Origin: Styela clava
Lineage: Eukaryota; Chordata; Ascidiacea; Stolidobranchia; Styelidae
Assembly: GCF_964204865.1 (NCBI RefSeq)
Contig: NC_135260.1
Location: forward strand, 1,922,001 to 1,986,000
Direction: 5' to 3'
Length of the DNA stretch: 64,000 nucleotides
Notes under the pieces: model-generated
Told to the model about the DNA's origin: nothing
What the model saw: only the letters and a program-made list of their open reading frames with translations
Databases searched by the model: none
Translations under genes and position numbers: made by a program
In this document: piece after piece, positions 1-9,775 of the stretch
Numbering within the stretch: the stretch's first letter is position 1
Layout of the letters: every line of letters begins with the position of its first letter

Positions 1-280
1 TCGCCCGGTTATCAGTCAAGGCTAGTTATTTCATTTCGGAAGCAAGCACTTAATGGTAGCGGAAGCCGTAACTTACCTGCAGTAACATGGACTACCTTAC
101 GACGACGAAGGGTTCTAGCTATATCTAGTATTACATAGTGAGATCTACGTCAATTCAGTACTTTAGCGCAGGTTCAAAGCCTTCATTTTGCATCCCTAGT
201 AGATATCTCATTAAATTTAGTTAGACTGACTGACTATTAACGTTGATACATTTTTATTGAACCGGACTTAATCGAAAAAT

Positions 281-337
281 TAAACTCTCGCCAAGTTACG
301 GGCGATCACCGAAGTGCCACGCGCTTGTGAGAGTTTA
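281..337 (+). other. conserved inverted repeat in every spacer, possible structured RNA or DNA
   Basis: TAAACTCTC at 281-289 and GAGAGTTTA at 329-337 are a perfect 9-bp inverted repeat around a 39-nt interior, which has its own short stem (tcgcc...ggcga). It lies about 510 bp upstream of the next 5S gene and recurs at the same place in every unit, including decayed edge units. Units that follow S-type junctions carry gttacggccgatc, which breaks the inner stem but not the outer one. No recognisable pol III promoter or RNA family is seen; function unknown. Confidence 0.5.
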
Positions 338-747
338 TATATAACTTTTGATACTGTGTGAGTGCACGTCACCTAGCTTTGAGCACATATAATAAAAAAC
401 AAGCTTATAAGAAGGGCAACTTTCATATATACTGTCGAACTATCTGGGTTATGTGCAATACAATGGGCATCCGCTTATCGAAAAGCTTTGTCAATAACAC
501 GTCAGGCCTCAATAAAAAACAAGCGAGTTATATCAGCGACTCGATGCTTGCGTTAAGCCATACACCAGAGATAAAATACCTATGAGGAAAAACATGCAAT
601 CAATAAATTAACGCATATAATCAATAATAACAAAATTTGACACTGGTAGAAAATGTCGGCGGTAAGCCACTGAGCGAAACACCGACTGCCTGAGTTTCAT
701 TGTTTGTGACTCTACAAACGAAACAGTTGCGCTTCGCTTCTCTCTCA

Positions 748-762
748 TTAGGCGTTGCCTAA
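748..762 (+). promoter_or_regulatory. hyphenated palindrome upstream of 5S TATA-like box
   Basis: TTAGGC-GTT-GCCTAA is a 6-bp inverted repeat with a 3-nt centre, ending where the TATA-like box begins (about -47 to -33 from the 5S start). It is preserved before nearly all 36 genes (the gene at 9666 has ttgggc in the left arm). The 5S relic of L units keeps a related ggcgttaggcct at the same relative place. It is a plausible upstream element for 5S transcription; that role is inferred. Confidence 0.5.
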
Positions 763-770
763 ATATAAAT
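761..770 (+). promoter_or_regulatory. TATA-like box of 5S gene (repeated at all copies)
   Basis: AAATATAAAT lies at -34 to -25 from the 5S start. It is present at the same spacing upstream of all 36 5S genes, followed by three flank variants: aacc in the left block, accc after L spacers and gacc after S spacers. TATA-like elements near -30 are known for many invertebrate 5S genes and act with the internal A, IE and C boxes. Confidence 0.7.
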
Positions 771-794
771 AACCGAATATGTCTCGTCGATATC

Positions 795-914
795 GCCTAC
801 GACCATACCACGTTGAATACACCCGATCTCGTTCGATCTCGGAAGTTAAGCAACGTCGGGCTCGGTTAGTACTTGCATGGGTGACCGGCTGGGAATACCG
901 GGTGCCGTAGGCTT
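795..914 (+). rRNA. 5S ribosomal RNA, 120-nt form (copy 1)
   Basis: Full-length 5S rRNA, with 5' gcctac pairing with 3' gtaggc (helix I). It keeps the doubled cgatctcg-tt-cgatctcg that contains loop C. The internal control region includes ttagtacttgcatgggtg and gggaataccgggtg. A T4 run at 913-916 is the pol III terminator. Next 5S start is 1,198 bp on. Confidence 0.97.
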
Positions 915-916
915 TT
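913..916 (+). terminator. pol III T-run terminator of 5S (repeated at all copies)
   Basis: TTTT directly follows the gtaggc end of the 5S gene, and a second T run (cgctttta) follows within 10 bp. The arrangement is the same after all 36 copies; copies at 21885, 34122 and 41867 have lost one T of the second run. Confidence 0.8.
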
Positions 917-1992
917 CGCTTTTATCAAAAATAAAAGGAATGCTGTCTGAACAAAACATAATTTAAAATGAATATGTTATAAAATATTTCAGATTGTCGA
1001 GGACTGAATAATAACTAACAGGGGCGAAACGCAACTTTACGAATAGGCACTGAAACCCGTCATCGATATTTCGAATGCGTCTTAATAGGTATAGGCCTAC
1101 TATGTATGGCAGAATAATCGGTGCTACTGTGGAGTGAGTTAGGATATGGGAAATCGAGATAAGACGACTTAATTAATCATATGACGGATCACGGCCAATC
1201 GCCCGGTTATCAGTCAAGGCTAGTTATTTCATTTCGGAAGCAAGCACTTAATGGTAGCGGAAGCCGTAACTTACCTGCGGTAACATGGACTACCTTACGA
1301 CGACGAAGGGTTCTAGCTATATCTAGTATTACATAGTGAGATCTACGTCAATTCAGTACTTTAGCGCAGGTTCAAAGCCTTCATTTTGCATCCCTAGTAG
1401 ATATCTCATTAAATTTAGTTAGACTGACTGACTATTAACGTTGATACATTTTTATTGAACCGGACTTAATCGAAAAATTAAACTCTCGCCAAGTTACGGG
1501 CGATCACCGAAGTGCCACGCGCTTGTGAGAGTTTATATATAACTTTTGATACTGTGTGAGTGCACGTCACCTAGCTTTGAGCACATATAATAAAAAACAA
1601 GCTTATAAGAAGGGCAACTTTCATATATACTGTCGAACTATCTGGGTTATGTGCAATACAATGGGCATCCGCTTATCGAAAAGCTTTGTCAATAACACGT
1701 CAGGCCTCAATAAAAAACAAGCGAGTTATATCAGCGACTCGATGCTTGCGTTAAGCCATACACCAGAGATAAAATACCTATGAGGAAAAACATGCAATCA
1801 ATAAATTAACGCATATAATCAATAATAACAAAATTTGACACTGGTAGAAAATGTCGGCGGTAAGCCACTGAGCGAAACACCGACTGCCTGAGTTTCATTG
1901 TTTGTGACTCTACAAACGAAACAGTTGCGCTTCGCTTCTCTCTCATTAGGCGTTGCCTAAATATAAATAACCGGATATGTCTCGTCGATATC

Positions 1993-2102
1993 GCCTACGA
2001 CCATACCACGTTGAATACACCCGATCTCGTAAGTTAAGCAACGTCGGGCTCGGTTAGTACTTGCATGGGTGACCGGCTGGGAATACCGGGTGCCGTAGGC
2101 TT
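1993..2102 (+). rRNA. 5S rRNA variant, 110 nt, loop C deleted, T subtype (copy 2)
   Basis: Otherwise normal 5S with ccgatctcgtaagtt in place of ccgatctcgttcgatctcggaagtt split across the loop C region, a 10-nt loss. T subtype, meaning T rather than G before aagtt. Ends and internal boxes are intact, so it may be transcribed, but it is probably not a working 5S. Downstream spacer is the first with the tRNA-like segment. Confidence 0.9.
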
Positions 2103-2502
2103 TTCGCTTTTATCAAAAATAAAAGGAATGCTGTCTGAACAAAACATAATTTGAAATGAATATGTTATAAAATATTTCAGATTGTCGAGGACTGAATAAT
2201 AACTAACAGGGGCGAAACGCAACTTTACGAATAGTCACTGAGACCCGTCATCGATATTTCGAATGCGTCTTAATAGGTATAGGCCTACTATATATGGCAG
2301 AATAATCGGTGCTACTATGGAGTGAGTTAGGATATGGGAAATCGAGATAAGACGACTTAATTAATCATATGACGGATTACGGCCAATCGCCCGGTTATCA
2401 GTCAAGGCCAGTTATTTCATTTCGGAAGCAAGCACTTAATGGTAGCGGAAGCCGTAACTTACCTGCGGTAACATGGACTACCTTACGACGACGAAGGGTT
2501 CT

Positions 2503-2632
2503 GAAAACTATCCCTTAATGGAATTCGAACCCACGCAGAGTAATCAGAGGTGTGGTAACGAGCGTATATCTGACACTTAGCACGATGCGCCACACGGTTG
2601 AGCACGAGTTCTACCATAGCTTGAAATCTACC
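2503..2632 (-). repeat. tRNA-like segment, probable fossil SINE head, in every later spacer
   Basis: On the minus strand this reads as an A-box-like tggcgcatcgtg (2592-2581) and a B-box-like ggttcgaattc (2531-2521), about 60 bp apart, followed by a body running towards 2424 (cggaagc end). The layout resembles a tRNA-derived SINE whose tRNA part is too degenerate to fold. It recurs in all spacers after this one, with the B-box-like motif about 505-535 bp 3' of each 5S start (for example 4095, 5676, 7000, 10190, 11480, 13380, 16608, 22418). It is missing from the first two spacers. SINE origin is inferred from the boxes alone. Confidence 0.5.
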
Positions 2633-3307
2633 TATATCTAGTATTACATAGTGAGATCTACGTCAATTCAGTAATTTAGCGCAGGTTCAAAGCCTTCATT
2701 TGCATCCCTAGGAGATATCTCATTAAATTTAGTTAGACTGACTGACTATTAACGTTGATACATTTTTATTGAACCGGACTTAATCGAAAAATTAAACTCT
2801 CGCCAAGTTACGGGCGATCACCGAAGTGCCACGCGCTTGTGAGAGTTTATATATAACTTTTGATACTGTGTGAGTGCACGTAACCTAGCTTTGAGCACAT
2901 ATAAAAAAAAAACAAGCTTATAAGAAGGGCAACTTTCATATATACTGTCGAACTATCTGGGTTATGTGCAATACAATGGGCATCCGCTTATCAAAAAGCT
3001 TTGTCAATAACACGTCAGGCCTCAATAACAAACAAGCAAGTTATATCAGCGACTCGATGCTTGCGTTAAGCCATACACCAGAGATAAAATACCTACGAGG
3101 AAAAACATGCAATCAATAAATTAACGCATGTAATCAATATTAACAAAATTTGACACTGGTAGAAAATGTCGGCGGTAAGCCACTGAGCGAAACAGCGACT
3201 GCCTGAGTTTCATTGTTTGTGACTCTACAAACGAAACAGTTGCGCTTCGCTTCTCTCTCATTAGGCGTTGCCTAAATATAAATAACCGAATATGTCTCGT
3301 CGATATC

Positions 3308-3417
3308 GCCTACGACCATACCACGTTGAATACACCCGATCTCGTAAGTTAAGCAACGTCGGGCTCGGTTAGTACTTGCATGGGTGACCGGCTGGGAATA
3401 CCGGGTGCCGTAGGCTT
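3308..3417 (+). rRNA. 5S rRNA variant, 110 nt, loop C deleted, T subtype (copy 3)
   Basis: Same 10-nt deletion and ctcgtaagtt junction as the copy at 1993. Followed by the spacer with the first retroposon-like insertion, so the next 5S is 1,570 bp on. Confidence 0.9.
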
Positions 3418-3740
3418 TTCGCCTTTATCAAAAATAAAAGAAATGCTGTCTGAACAAAACATAATTTAAAATGAATATGTTATAAAATATTTCAGATTGT
3501 CGAGGACTGAATAATAACTAACAGGGGCGAAACGCAACTTTACGAATAGTCACTGAGACCCGTCATCGATATTTCGAATGCGTCTTAATAGGTATAGGCC
3601 TACTATATATGGCAGAATAATCGTTGCTACTATGGAGTGAGTTAGGATATGGGAAATCGAGATAAGACGACTTAATTAATCATATGACGGATCACGGCCA
3701 ATCGCCCGGTTATCAGTCAAGGCCAGGTATTTCAATTCGG

Positions 3741-3984
3741 CTTCTCAAACCTCTTGTATATAAAACGCCCAGTTGCCGGCGTAAAACCTCAACTCAGTAA
3801 ATACCATCTCACATATAGCGGATGTGATGACAGGAAGCCCACCACTCTACGTGGTATACAAAATGGTGATCTCTATTACAAAGAGAATTGATCCATAAAC
3901 TTCCGTCGGCATAGTCTGGGTATGAAGGCATTTGGGCTGGATTCCAGACTTGTCGTTCTGATCCGTAATAGAAAATAAAAAAAA
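3741..3984 (+). mobile_element. retroposon-like insertion, A-rich tail, target duplication (first copy)
   Basis: A 244-bp block unique to two adjacent spacers. It is flanked by near-identical 12-bp repeats, atttcaattcgg (3729-3740) and atttcatttcgg (3985-3996). Only the second of these occurs at this point in uninserted units, so the pair is a target site duplication. The insert ends in an A-rich tail (aaaataaaaaaaaa), typical of LINE-mobilised sequences. A B-box-like ggctggattcc lies at 3935-3945 and a loose A-box-like tagcggatgtg at 3816-3826, over 100 bp apart. I do not recognise the family; it may be a SINE or a retroposed transcript. A 65-codon minus-strand ORF across it starts in the tail and is not convincing. 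Confidence 0.65.
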
Positions 3985-4877
3985 ATTTCATTTCGGAAGC
4001 AAGCACTTAATGGTAGCGGAAGCCGTAACTTACCTGCGATAACATGGACTACCTTACGACGACGAAGGGTTCTGAAAACTATCCCTTAATGGAATTCGAA
4101 CCCACGCAGAGTAATCAGAGGTGTGGTAACGAGCGTATATCTGACACTTAGCACGATGCGCCACACGGTTGAGCACGAGTTTTACCATAGCTTGAAATCT
4201 ACCTATATCTAGTATTACATAGTGAGATCTACGTCAATTCAGTAATTTAGCGCAGGTTCAAAGCCTTCATTTGCATCCCTAGGAGATATCTCATTAAATT
4301 TAGTTAGACTGACTGACTATTAACGTTGATACATTTTTATTGAACCGGACTTAATCGAAAAATTAAACTCTCGCCAAGTTACGGGCGATCACCGAAGTGC
4401 CACGCGCTTGTGAGAGTTTATATATAACTTTTGATACTGTGTGAGTGCACGTAACCTAGCTTTGAGCACATATAAAAAAAAACAAGCTTATAAGAAGGGC
4501 AACTTTCATATATACTGTCGAACTATCTGGGTTATGTGCAATACAATGGGCATCCGCTTATCAAAAAGCTTTGTCAATAACACGTCAGGCCTCAATAACA
4601 AACAAGCAAGTTATATCAGCGACTCGATGCTTGCGTTAAGCCATACACCAGAGATAAAATACCTACGAGGAAAAACATGCAATCAATAAATTAACGCATG
4701 TAATCAATATTAACAAAATTTGACACTGGTAGAAAATGTCGGCGGTAAGCCACTGAGCGAAACAGCGACTGCCTGAGTTTCATTGTTTGTGACTCTACAA
4801 ACGAAACAGTTGCGCTTCGCTTCTCTCTCATTAGGCGTTGCCTAAATATAAATAACCGAATATGTCTCGTCGATATC

Positions 4878-4987
4878 GCCTACGACCATACCACGTTGAA
4901 TACACCCGATCTCGTAAGTTAAGCAACGTCGGGCTCGGTTAGTACTTGCATGGGTGACCGGCTGGGAATACCGGGTGCCGTAGGCTT
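4878..4987 (+). rRNA. 5S rRNA variant, 110 nt, loop C deleted, T subtype (copy 4)
   Basis: Third and last T-subtype copy (ctcgtaagtt). All three are adjacent units, so the subtype spread locally. Downstream spacer carries the second copy of the retroposon-like insertion; next 5S is 1,581 bp on. Confidence 0.9.
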
Positions 4988-5310
4988 TTCGCTTTTATCA
5001 AAAATAAAAGAAATGCTGTCTGAACAAAACATAATTTAAAATGAATATGTTATAGAATATTTCAGATTGTCGAGGACTGAATAATAACTAACAGGGGCGA
5101 AACGCAACTTTACGAATAGTTACTGAGACCCGTCATCGATATTTCGAATGCGTCTTAATAGGTATAGGCCTACTATATATGGCAGAATAATCGTTGCTAC
5201 TATGGAGTGAGTTAGGATATGGGAAATCGAGATAAGACGACTTAATTAATCATATGACGGATCACGGCCAATCGCCCGGTTATCAGTCAAGGCCAGGTAT
5301 TTCAATTCGG

Positions 5311-5565
5311 CTTCTCAAACTTCTTGTATATAAAACTCCCAGTTGCCGGCGTAAAACCTCAACTCAGTAAATACCATCTCACATATAGCGGATGTGATGA
5401 CAGGAAGCCCACCACTCTACGTGGTATACAAAATGGTGATCTCTATTACAAAGAGAATTGATCCATAAACTTCCGTCGGCATAGTCTGGGTATGAAGGCA
5501 TTTGGGCTGGATTCCAGACTTGTCGTTCTGATCCGTAATAGAAAATAAAAAAAAAAATAAAAAAA
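5311..5565 (+). mobile_element. retroposon-like insertion, A-rich tail (second copy)
   Basis: The same insertion as 3741-3984, at the identical site and with the same flanking duplication (5299-5310 and 5566-5577). A few substitutions and an A tail about 11 bp longer distinguish it. Identical insertion site means it was copied with the unit by unequal exchange, not inserted twice. Confidence 0.65.
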
Positions 5566-6458
5566 ATTTCATTTCGGAAGCAAGCACTTAATGGTAGCGG
5601 AAGCCGTAACTTACCTGCGATAACATGGACTACCTTACGACGACGAAGGGTTCTGAAAACTATCCCTTAATGGAATTCGAACCCACGCAGAGTAATCAGA
5701 GGTGTGGTAACGAGCGTATATCTGACACTTAGCACGATGCGCCACACGGTTGAGCACGAGTTTTACCATAGCTTGAAATCTACCTATATCTAGTATTACA
5801 TAGTGAGATCTACGTCAATTCAGTAATTTAGCGCAGGTTCAAAGCCTTCATTTGCATCCCTAGGAGATATCTCATTAAATTTAGTTAGACTGACTGACTA
5901 TTAACGTTGATACATTTTTATTGAACCGGACTTAATCGAAAAATTAAACTCTCGCCAAGTTACGGGCGATCACCGAAGTGCCACGCGCTTGTGAGAGTTT
6001 ATATATAACTTTTGATACTGTGTGAGTGCACGTAACCTAGCTTTGAGCACATATAATAAAAAACAAGCTTATAAGAAGGGCAACTTTCATATATACTGTC
6101 GAACTATCTGGGTTATGTGCAATACAATGGGCATCCGCTTATCAAAAAGCTCTGTCAATAACACGTCAGGCCTCAATAACAAACAAGCGAGTTATATCAG
6201 CGACTCGATGCTTGCGTTAAGCCATACACCAGAGATAAAATACCTATGAGGAAAAACATGCAATCAATAAATTAACGCATGTAATCAATAATAACAAAAT
6301 TTGACACTGGTAGAAAATGTCGGCGGTAAGCCACTGAGCGAAACAGCGACTGCCTGAGTTTCATTGTTTGTGACTCTACAAACGAAACAGTTGCGCTTCG
6401 CTTCTCTCTCATTAGGCGTTGCCTAAATATAAATAACCGAATATGTCTCGTCGATATC

Positions 6459-6578
6459 GCCTACGACCATACCACGTTGAATACACCCGATCTCGTTCGA
6501 TCTCGGAAGTTAAGCAACGTCGGGCTCGGTTAGTACTTGCATGGGTGACCGGCTGGGAATACCGGGTGCCGTAGGCTT
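6459..6578 (+). rRNA. 5S ribosomal RNA, 120-nt form (copy 5)
   Basis: Full-length, loop C region present, helix I intact (gcctac/gtaggc). Spacer downstream has the tRNA-like segment and no retroposon insert; next 5S is 1,324 bp on. Confidence 0.97.
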
Positions 6579-7782
6579 TTCGCTTTTATCAAAAATAAAA
6601 GGAATGCTGTCTGAACAAAACATAATTTAAAATGAATATGTTATAAAATATTTCAGATTGTCGAGGACTGAATAATAACTAACAGGGGCGAAACGCAACT
6701 TTACGAATAGTCACTGAGACCCGTCATCGATATTTCGAATGCGTCTTAATAGGTATAGGCCTACTATATATGGCAGAATAATCGGTGCTACTATGGAGTG
6801 AGTTAGGATATGGGAAATCGAGATAAGACGACTTAATTAATCATATGACGGATCACGGCCAATCGCCCGGTTATCAGTCAAGGCCAGTTATTTCATTTCG
6901 GAAGCAAGCACTTAATGGTAGCGGAAGCCGTAACTTACCTGCGGTAACATGGACTACCTTACGACGACGAAGAGTTCTGAAAACTATCCCTTAATGGAAT
7001 TCGAACCCACGCAGAGTAATCAGAGGTGTGGTAACGAGCGTATATCTGACACTTAGCACGATGCGCCACACGGTTGAGCACGAGTTTTACCATAGCTTGA
7101 AATCTACCTATATCTAGTATTACATAGTGAGATCTACGTCAATTCAGTAATTTAGCGCAGGTTCAAAGCCTTCATTTGCATCCCTAGGAGATATCTCATT
7201 AAATTTAGTTAGACTGACTGACTATTAACGTTGATACATTTTTATTGAACCGGACTTAATCGAAAAATTAAACTCTCGCCAAGTTACGGGCGATCACCGA
7301 AGTGCCACGCGCTTGTGAGAGTTTATATATAACTTTTGATACAGTGTGAGTGCACGTAACCTAGCTTTGAGCACATATAATAAAAAACAAGCTTATAAGA
7401 AGGGCAACTTTCATATATACTGTCGAACTATCTGGGTTATGTGCAATACAATGGGCATCCGCTTATCAAAAAGCTCTGTCAATAACACGTCAGGCCTCAA
7501 TAACAAACAAGCGAGTTATATCAGCGACTCGATGCTTGCGTTAAGCCATACACCAGAGATAAAATACCTATGAGGAAAAACATGCAATCAATAAATTAAC
7601 GCATGTAATCAATAATAACAAAATTTGACACTGGTAGAAAATGTCGGCGGTAAGCCACTGAGCGAAACAGCGACTGCCTGAGTTTCATTGTTTGTGACTC
7701 TACAAACGAAACAGTTGCGCTTCGCTTCTCTCTCATTAGGCGTTGCCTAAATATAAATAACCGAATATGTCTCGTCGATATC

Positions 7783-7892
7783 GCCTACGACCATACCACG
7801 TTGAATACACCCGATCTCGGAAGTTAAGCAACGTCGGGCTCGGTTAGTACTTGCATGGGTGACCGGCTGGGAATACCGGGTGCCGTAGGCTT
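7783..7892 (+). rRNA. 5S rRNA variant, 110 nt, loop C deleted, G subtype (copy 6)
   Basis: First G-subtype copy: one cgatctcg repeat and the tt between are gone, leaving ccgatctcggaagtt. Keeps gaccat. Followed by the linked spacer markers gctatctaaac and acgacatcg, and by the first L spacer, so the next 5S is 1,883 bp on. Confidence 0.9.
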
Positions 7893-8499
7893 TTCGCTTT
7901 TATCAAAAATAAAAGGAATGCTATCTAAACAAAACATAATTTGAAATAAATATGTTATAAAATATTTCAGATTGTCGAGGACTGAATAATTACTAACAGG
8001 GGCGAAAGGCAACTTTACGACATCGATATTTCGAATGCGTCTTAATAGGTATACTATACATGGCAGAATAATCGGTGCTACTATAGAGTGAGTTAGAATA
8101 TGGGAAATCGAGATAAGACGGCTTAATTAATCACATGACGGATCACGGCCAATCGCTCGGTTATCAGTCAAGGCGAGTTATTTCATTTCGGAAGCATGGA
8201 TTTAATGGTAGCGGAAGCCGTAACTTACCTGCGGTAACATGGACTACCTTACGACGACGAAGGGTCTAAAAACTATCCCTTAATGAAATTCGAACTCACG
8301 CAGAGTAATCAGAGATGTGGTAACGAGCGTAAATCTAACACTTAGCACGATGCGCCACACGGTTGAGCATGAATTTTACCATAGCTTGAAATCTACCTAT
8401 ATATAGTATTACATAGTGAGATCTACGTCAATTCAGTACTTTAGCGCAGGTTCAAAGCCTTCATTTTGCATCCATAGTAGATATCTCATTAAATTTAGT

Positions 8500-9090
8500 T
8501 ATAAAACATCATTAAAATTGTAAATATCCCAGGATTGGAGTTGGTAACTATTTGAACACCTGAGACAGTATATGAGTAAGCGAAATATGGCGTTAGGCCT
8601 CACGCTATAGTTGTACCAGAAATGTCGGGCTTGCAATATAATGTTGAATACGCCCGATCAAGAAATATCAACAACATAGGTCCAATTAGTACTTGAATAA
8701 TTAGTGATCAACGTGTAACATAAAGTGCCCCAGTTACGACTTTAACAAGTCATGGCGAGAACCACTAACAAGAGATCAAATTTGGCAATATTGCATTATC
8801 ACTGTGGTCACCGTCACCCCAACCTGTTGTGTCTGGAGTCGTTTTCTTCCATTAACACCGGACACCGGAATATCGGGTTGCTTAATATGTCTCAAAGTCC
8901 GGCTTTTGTTAGTATTTCATGTTTAACTTTTTTCTTAGTATGATGTAATGTAAGACTCACTCCCTCAAAAGTGACGCTGCTCGATATTATTCACTGGTTT
9001 ATCGTGTCTCCATTCACACTGAAATGCATTTTTTATCTTTTACAATTATATTTGTCCGATGTGTACTTTCAGTTTGTGATAAAATAAACT
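8500..9090 (+). repeat. L-unit-specific segment of about 590 bp (first of 15)
   Basis: From attataaaacatc to aaataaactaca this segment is present in L units and absent in S units, where taaatttagtta joins gactgactgactatt directly. It contains a decayed 5S gene (8632-8737) and a 63-codon ORF (8752-8943) that is preserved only because the array is homogenised; it is broken in the copies starting at 49262, 54377 and 56271. Related sequence in the inverted edge fragment suggests the L form is ancestral and the S form a deletion. Confidence 0.75.
8632..8737 (+). pseudogene. decayed 5S rRNA gene in L unit (relic 1)
   Basis: Clear but degenerate 5S match: tgttgaatacgcccgatc corresponds to cgttgaatacacccgatc, then caacata-ggtcc, then an exact ttagtacttg, then aataattagtgatc for catgggtgacc, and taaagtgccc at the 3' end. 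The stretch between gatc and ttagtacttg is 26 nt, as in the 110-nt variants (27) and not the 120-nt form (37), so the relic lacks loop C too. Upstream ggcgttaggcct resembles the palindrome before live copies. Helix I is gone and no T4 run follows directly, so it is a pseudogene. Confidence 0.8.
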
Positions 9091-9665
9091 ACAGACTGGC
9101 TGACTATTAACGTTGATACATTTTTATTGAACCGGACTTAATCGAAAAATTAAACTCTCGCCAAGTTACGGGCGATCACCGAAGTGCCACGCGCTTGTGA
9201 GAGTTTATATATAACTTTTGATACTGTGTGAGTGCACGCAACCTAGCTTTGAGCACATTATAATAAAAACAAGCTTATAAGTAGGGCAACTTTCATATAT
9301 ACTGTCGAACTATCTGGGTTATATGTAATACAATGGGCATCCGCTTATCAAAAAAGCTTTGTCAATAACACGTCAGGCCTCAATAACAAACAAGCGAGTT
9401 ATATCAGCGACTCGATGCTTGCGTTAAGCCATACACCAGAGATAAAATACCTATGAGGAAAAACATGCAATCAATAAATTAACGCATGTAACCAATAATA
9501 ACAAAATTTGTCACTGGTAGAAAATGTCGGCGGTAAGCCACTGAGCGAAACAGCGACTGCCTGAGTTTCATTGTTTGTGACTCTACAAACGAAACGGTTG
9601 CGCTTCGCTTCTCTCTCTTTGGGCGTTGCCTAAATATAAATACCCGAATATGTCTCGTCGATATC

Positions 9666-9775
9666 GCCTACGACCATACCACGTTGAATACACCCGATCT
9701 CGGAAGTTAAGCAACGTCGGGCTCGGTTAGTACTTGCATGGGTGACCGGCTGGGAATACCGGGTGCCGTAGGCTT
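9666..9775 (+). rRNA. 5S rRNA variant, 110 nt, G subtype with 120-type spacer (copy 7)
   Basis: G-subtype deletion, but followed by the spacer markers normally linked to the 120-nt form (gctgtctgaac, gaatagtcactgag). It is a recombinant between gene and spacer; compare the opposite combination at 55293. Confidence 0.9.

Larger units (their letters stand above)
1..794 (+). repeat. 5S intergenic spacer, compact form without tRNA-like segment
   Basis: Spacer before the first 5S gene, cut by the window start. It and the next spacer (915-1992) lack the tRNA-like segment of about 125 bp found in all later spacers; the sequence jumps from acgaagggttct straight to agctatatctag. It holds the conserved inverted repeat (281-289/329-337) and the upstream elements of the first 5S gene. 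An ORF at 358-585 recurs in this register in several spacers but is frameshifted in most others, so I do not call it a gene. Confidence 0.85.

Noticed and set aside
358-585. 75-codon ORF (and 65-codon frameshifted versions) repeated in most spacers
   Set aside because: The reading frame changes with single-base indels between units (75, 82 and 65 codons, or lost), there is no recognisable motif, and it is kept only by homogenisation of the spacer.
650-715. gtcggcggtaagcc looked like a spliced-leader donor site, which is often linked to 5S arrays
   Set aside because: No Sm-binding site or stable downstream SL RNA fold could be seen, and I recognise no leader sequence. It remains only a weak possibility.
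2034-2222. Minus-strand ORFs across the 5S 3' half and following spacer (also 7824-8012, 11132-11362)
   Set aside because: They are antisense to the 5S gene and appear only in units with particular indels; these are shadows.
2452-2470. cgtaacttacctgcgg resembles the U1 snRNA 5' end
   Set aside because: Only about ten bases match, and nothing downstream resembles U1 stem-loops or an Sm site.
3809-4006. 65-codon minus-strand ORF across the retroposon-like insert
   Set aside because: It starts within the A-rich tail and target duplication and is absent as an ORF of that length from the second copy, so it is unlikely to be coding.
8752-8943. 63-codon ORF in L units, intact in 12 of 15
   Set aside because: Near-identity reflects concerted evolution, not selection. 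The copies starting at 49262, 54377 and 56271 are disrupted, and it starts right after the 5S relic with no promoter or homology that I recognise.
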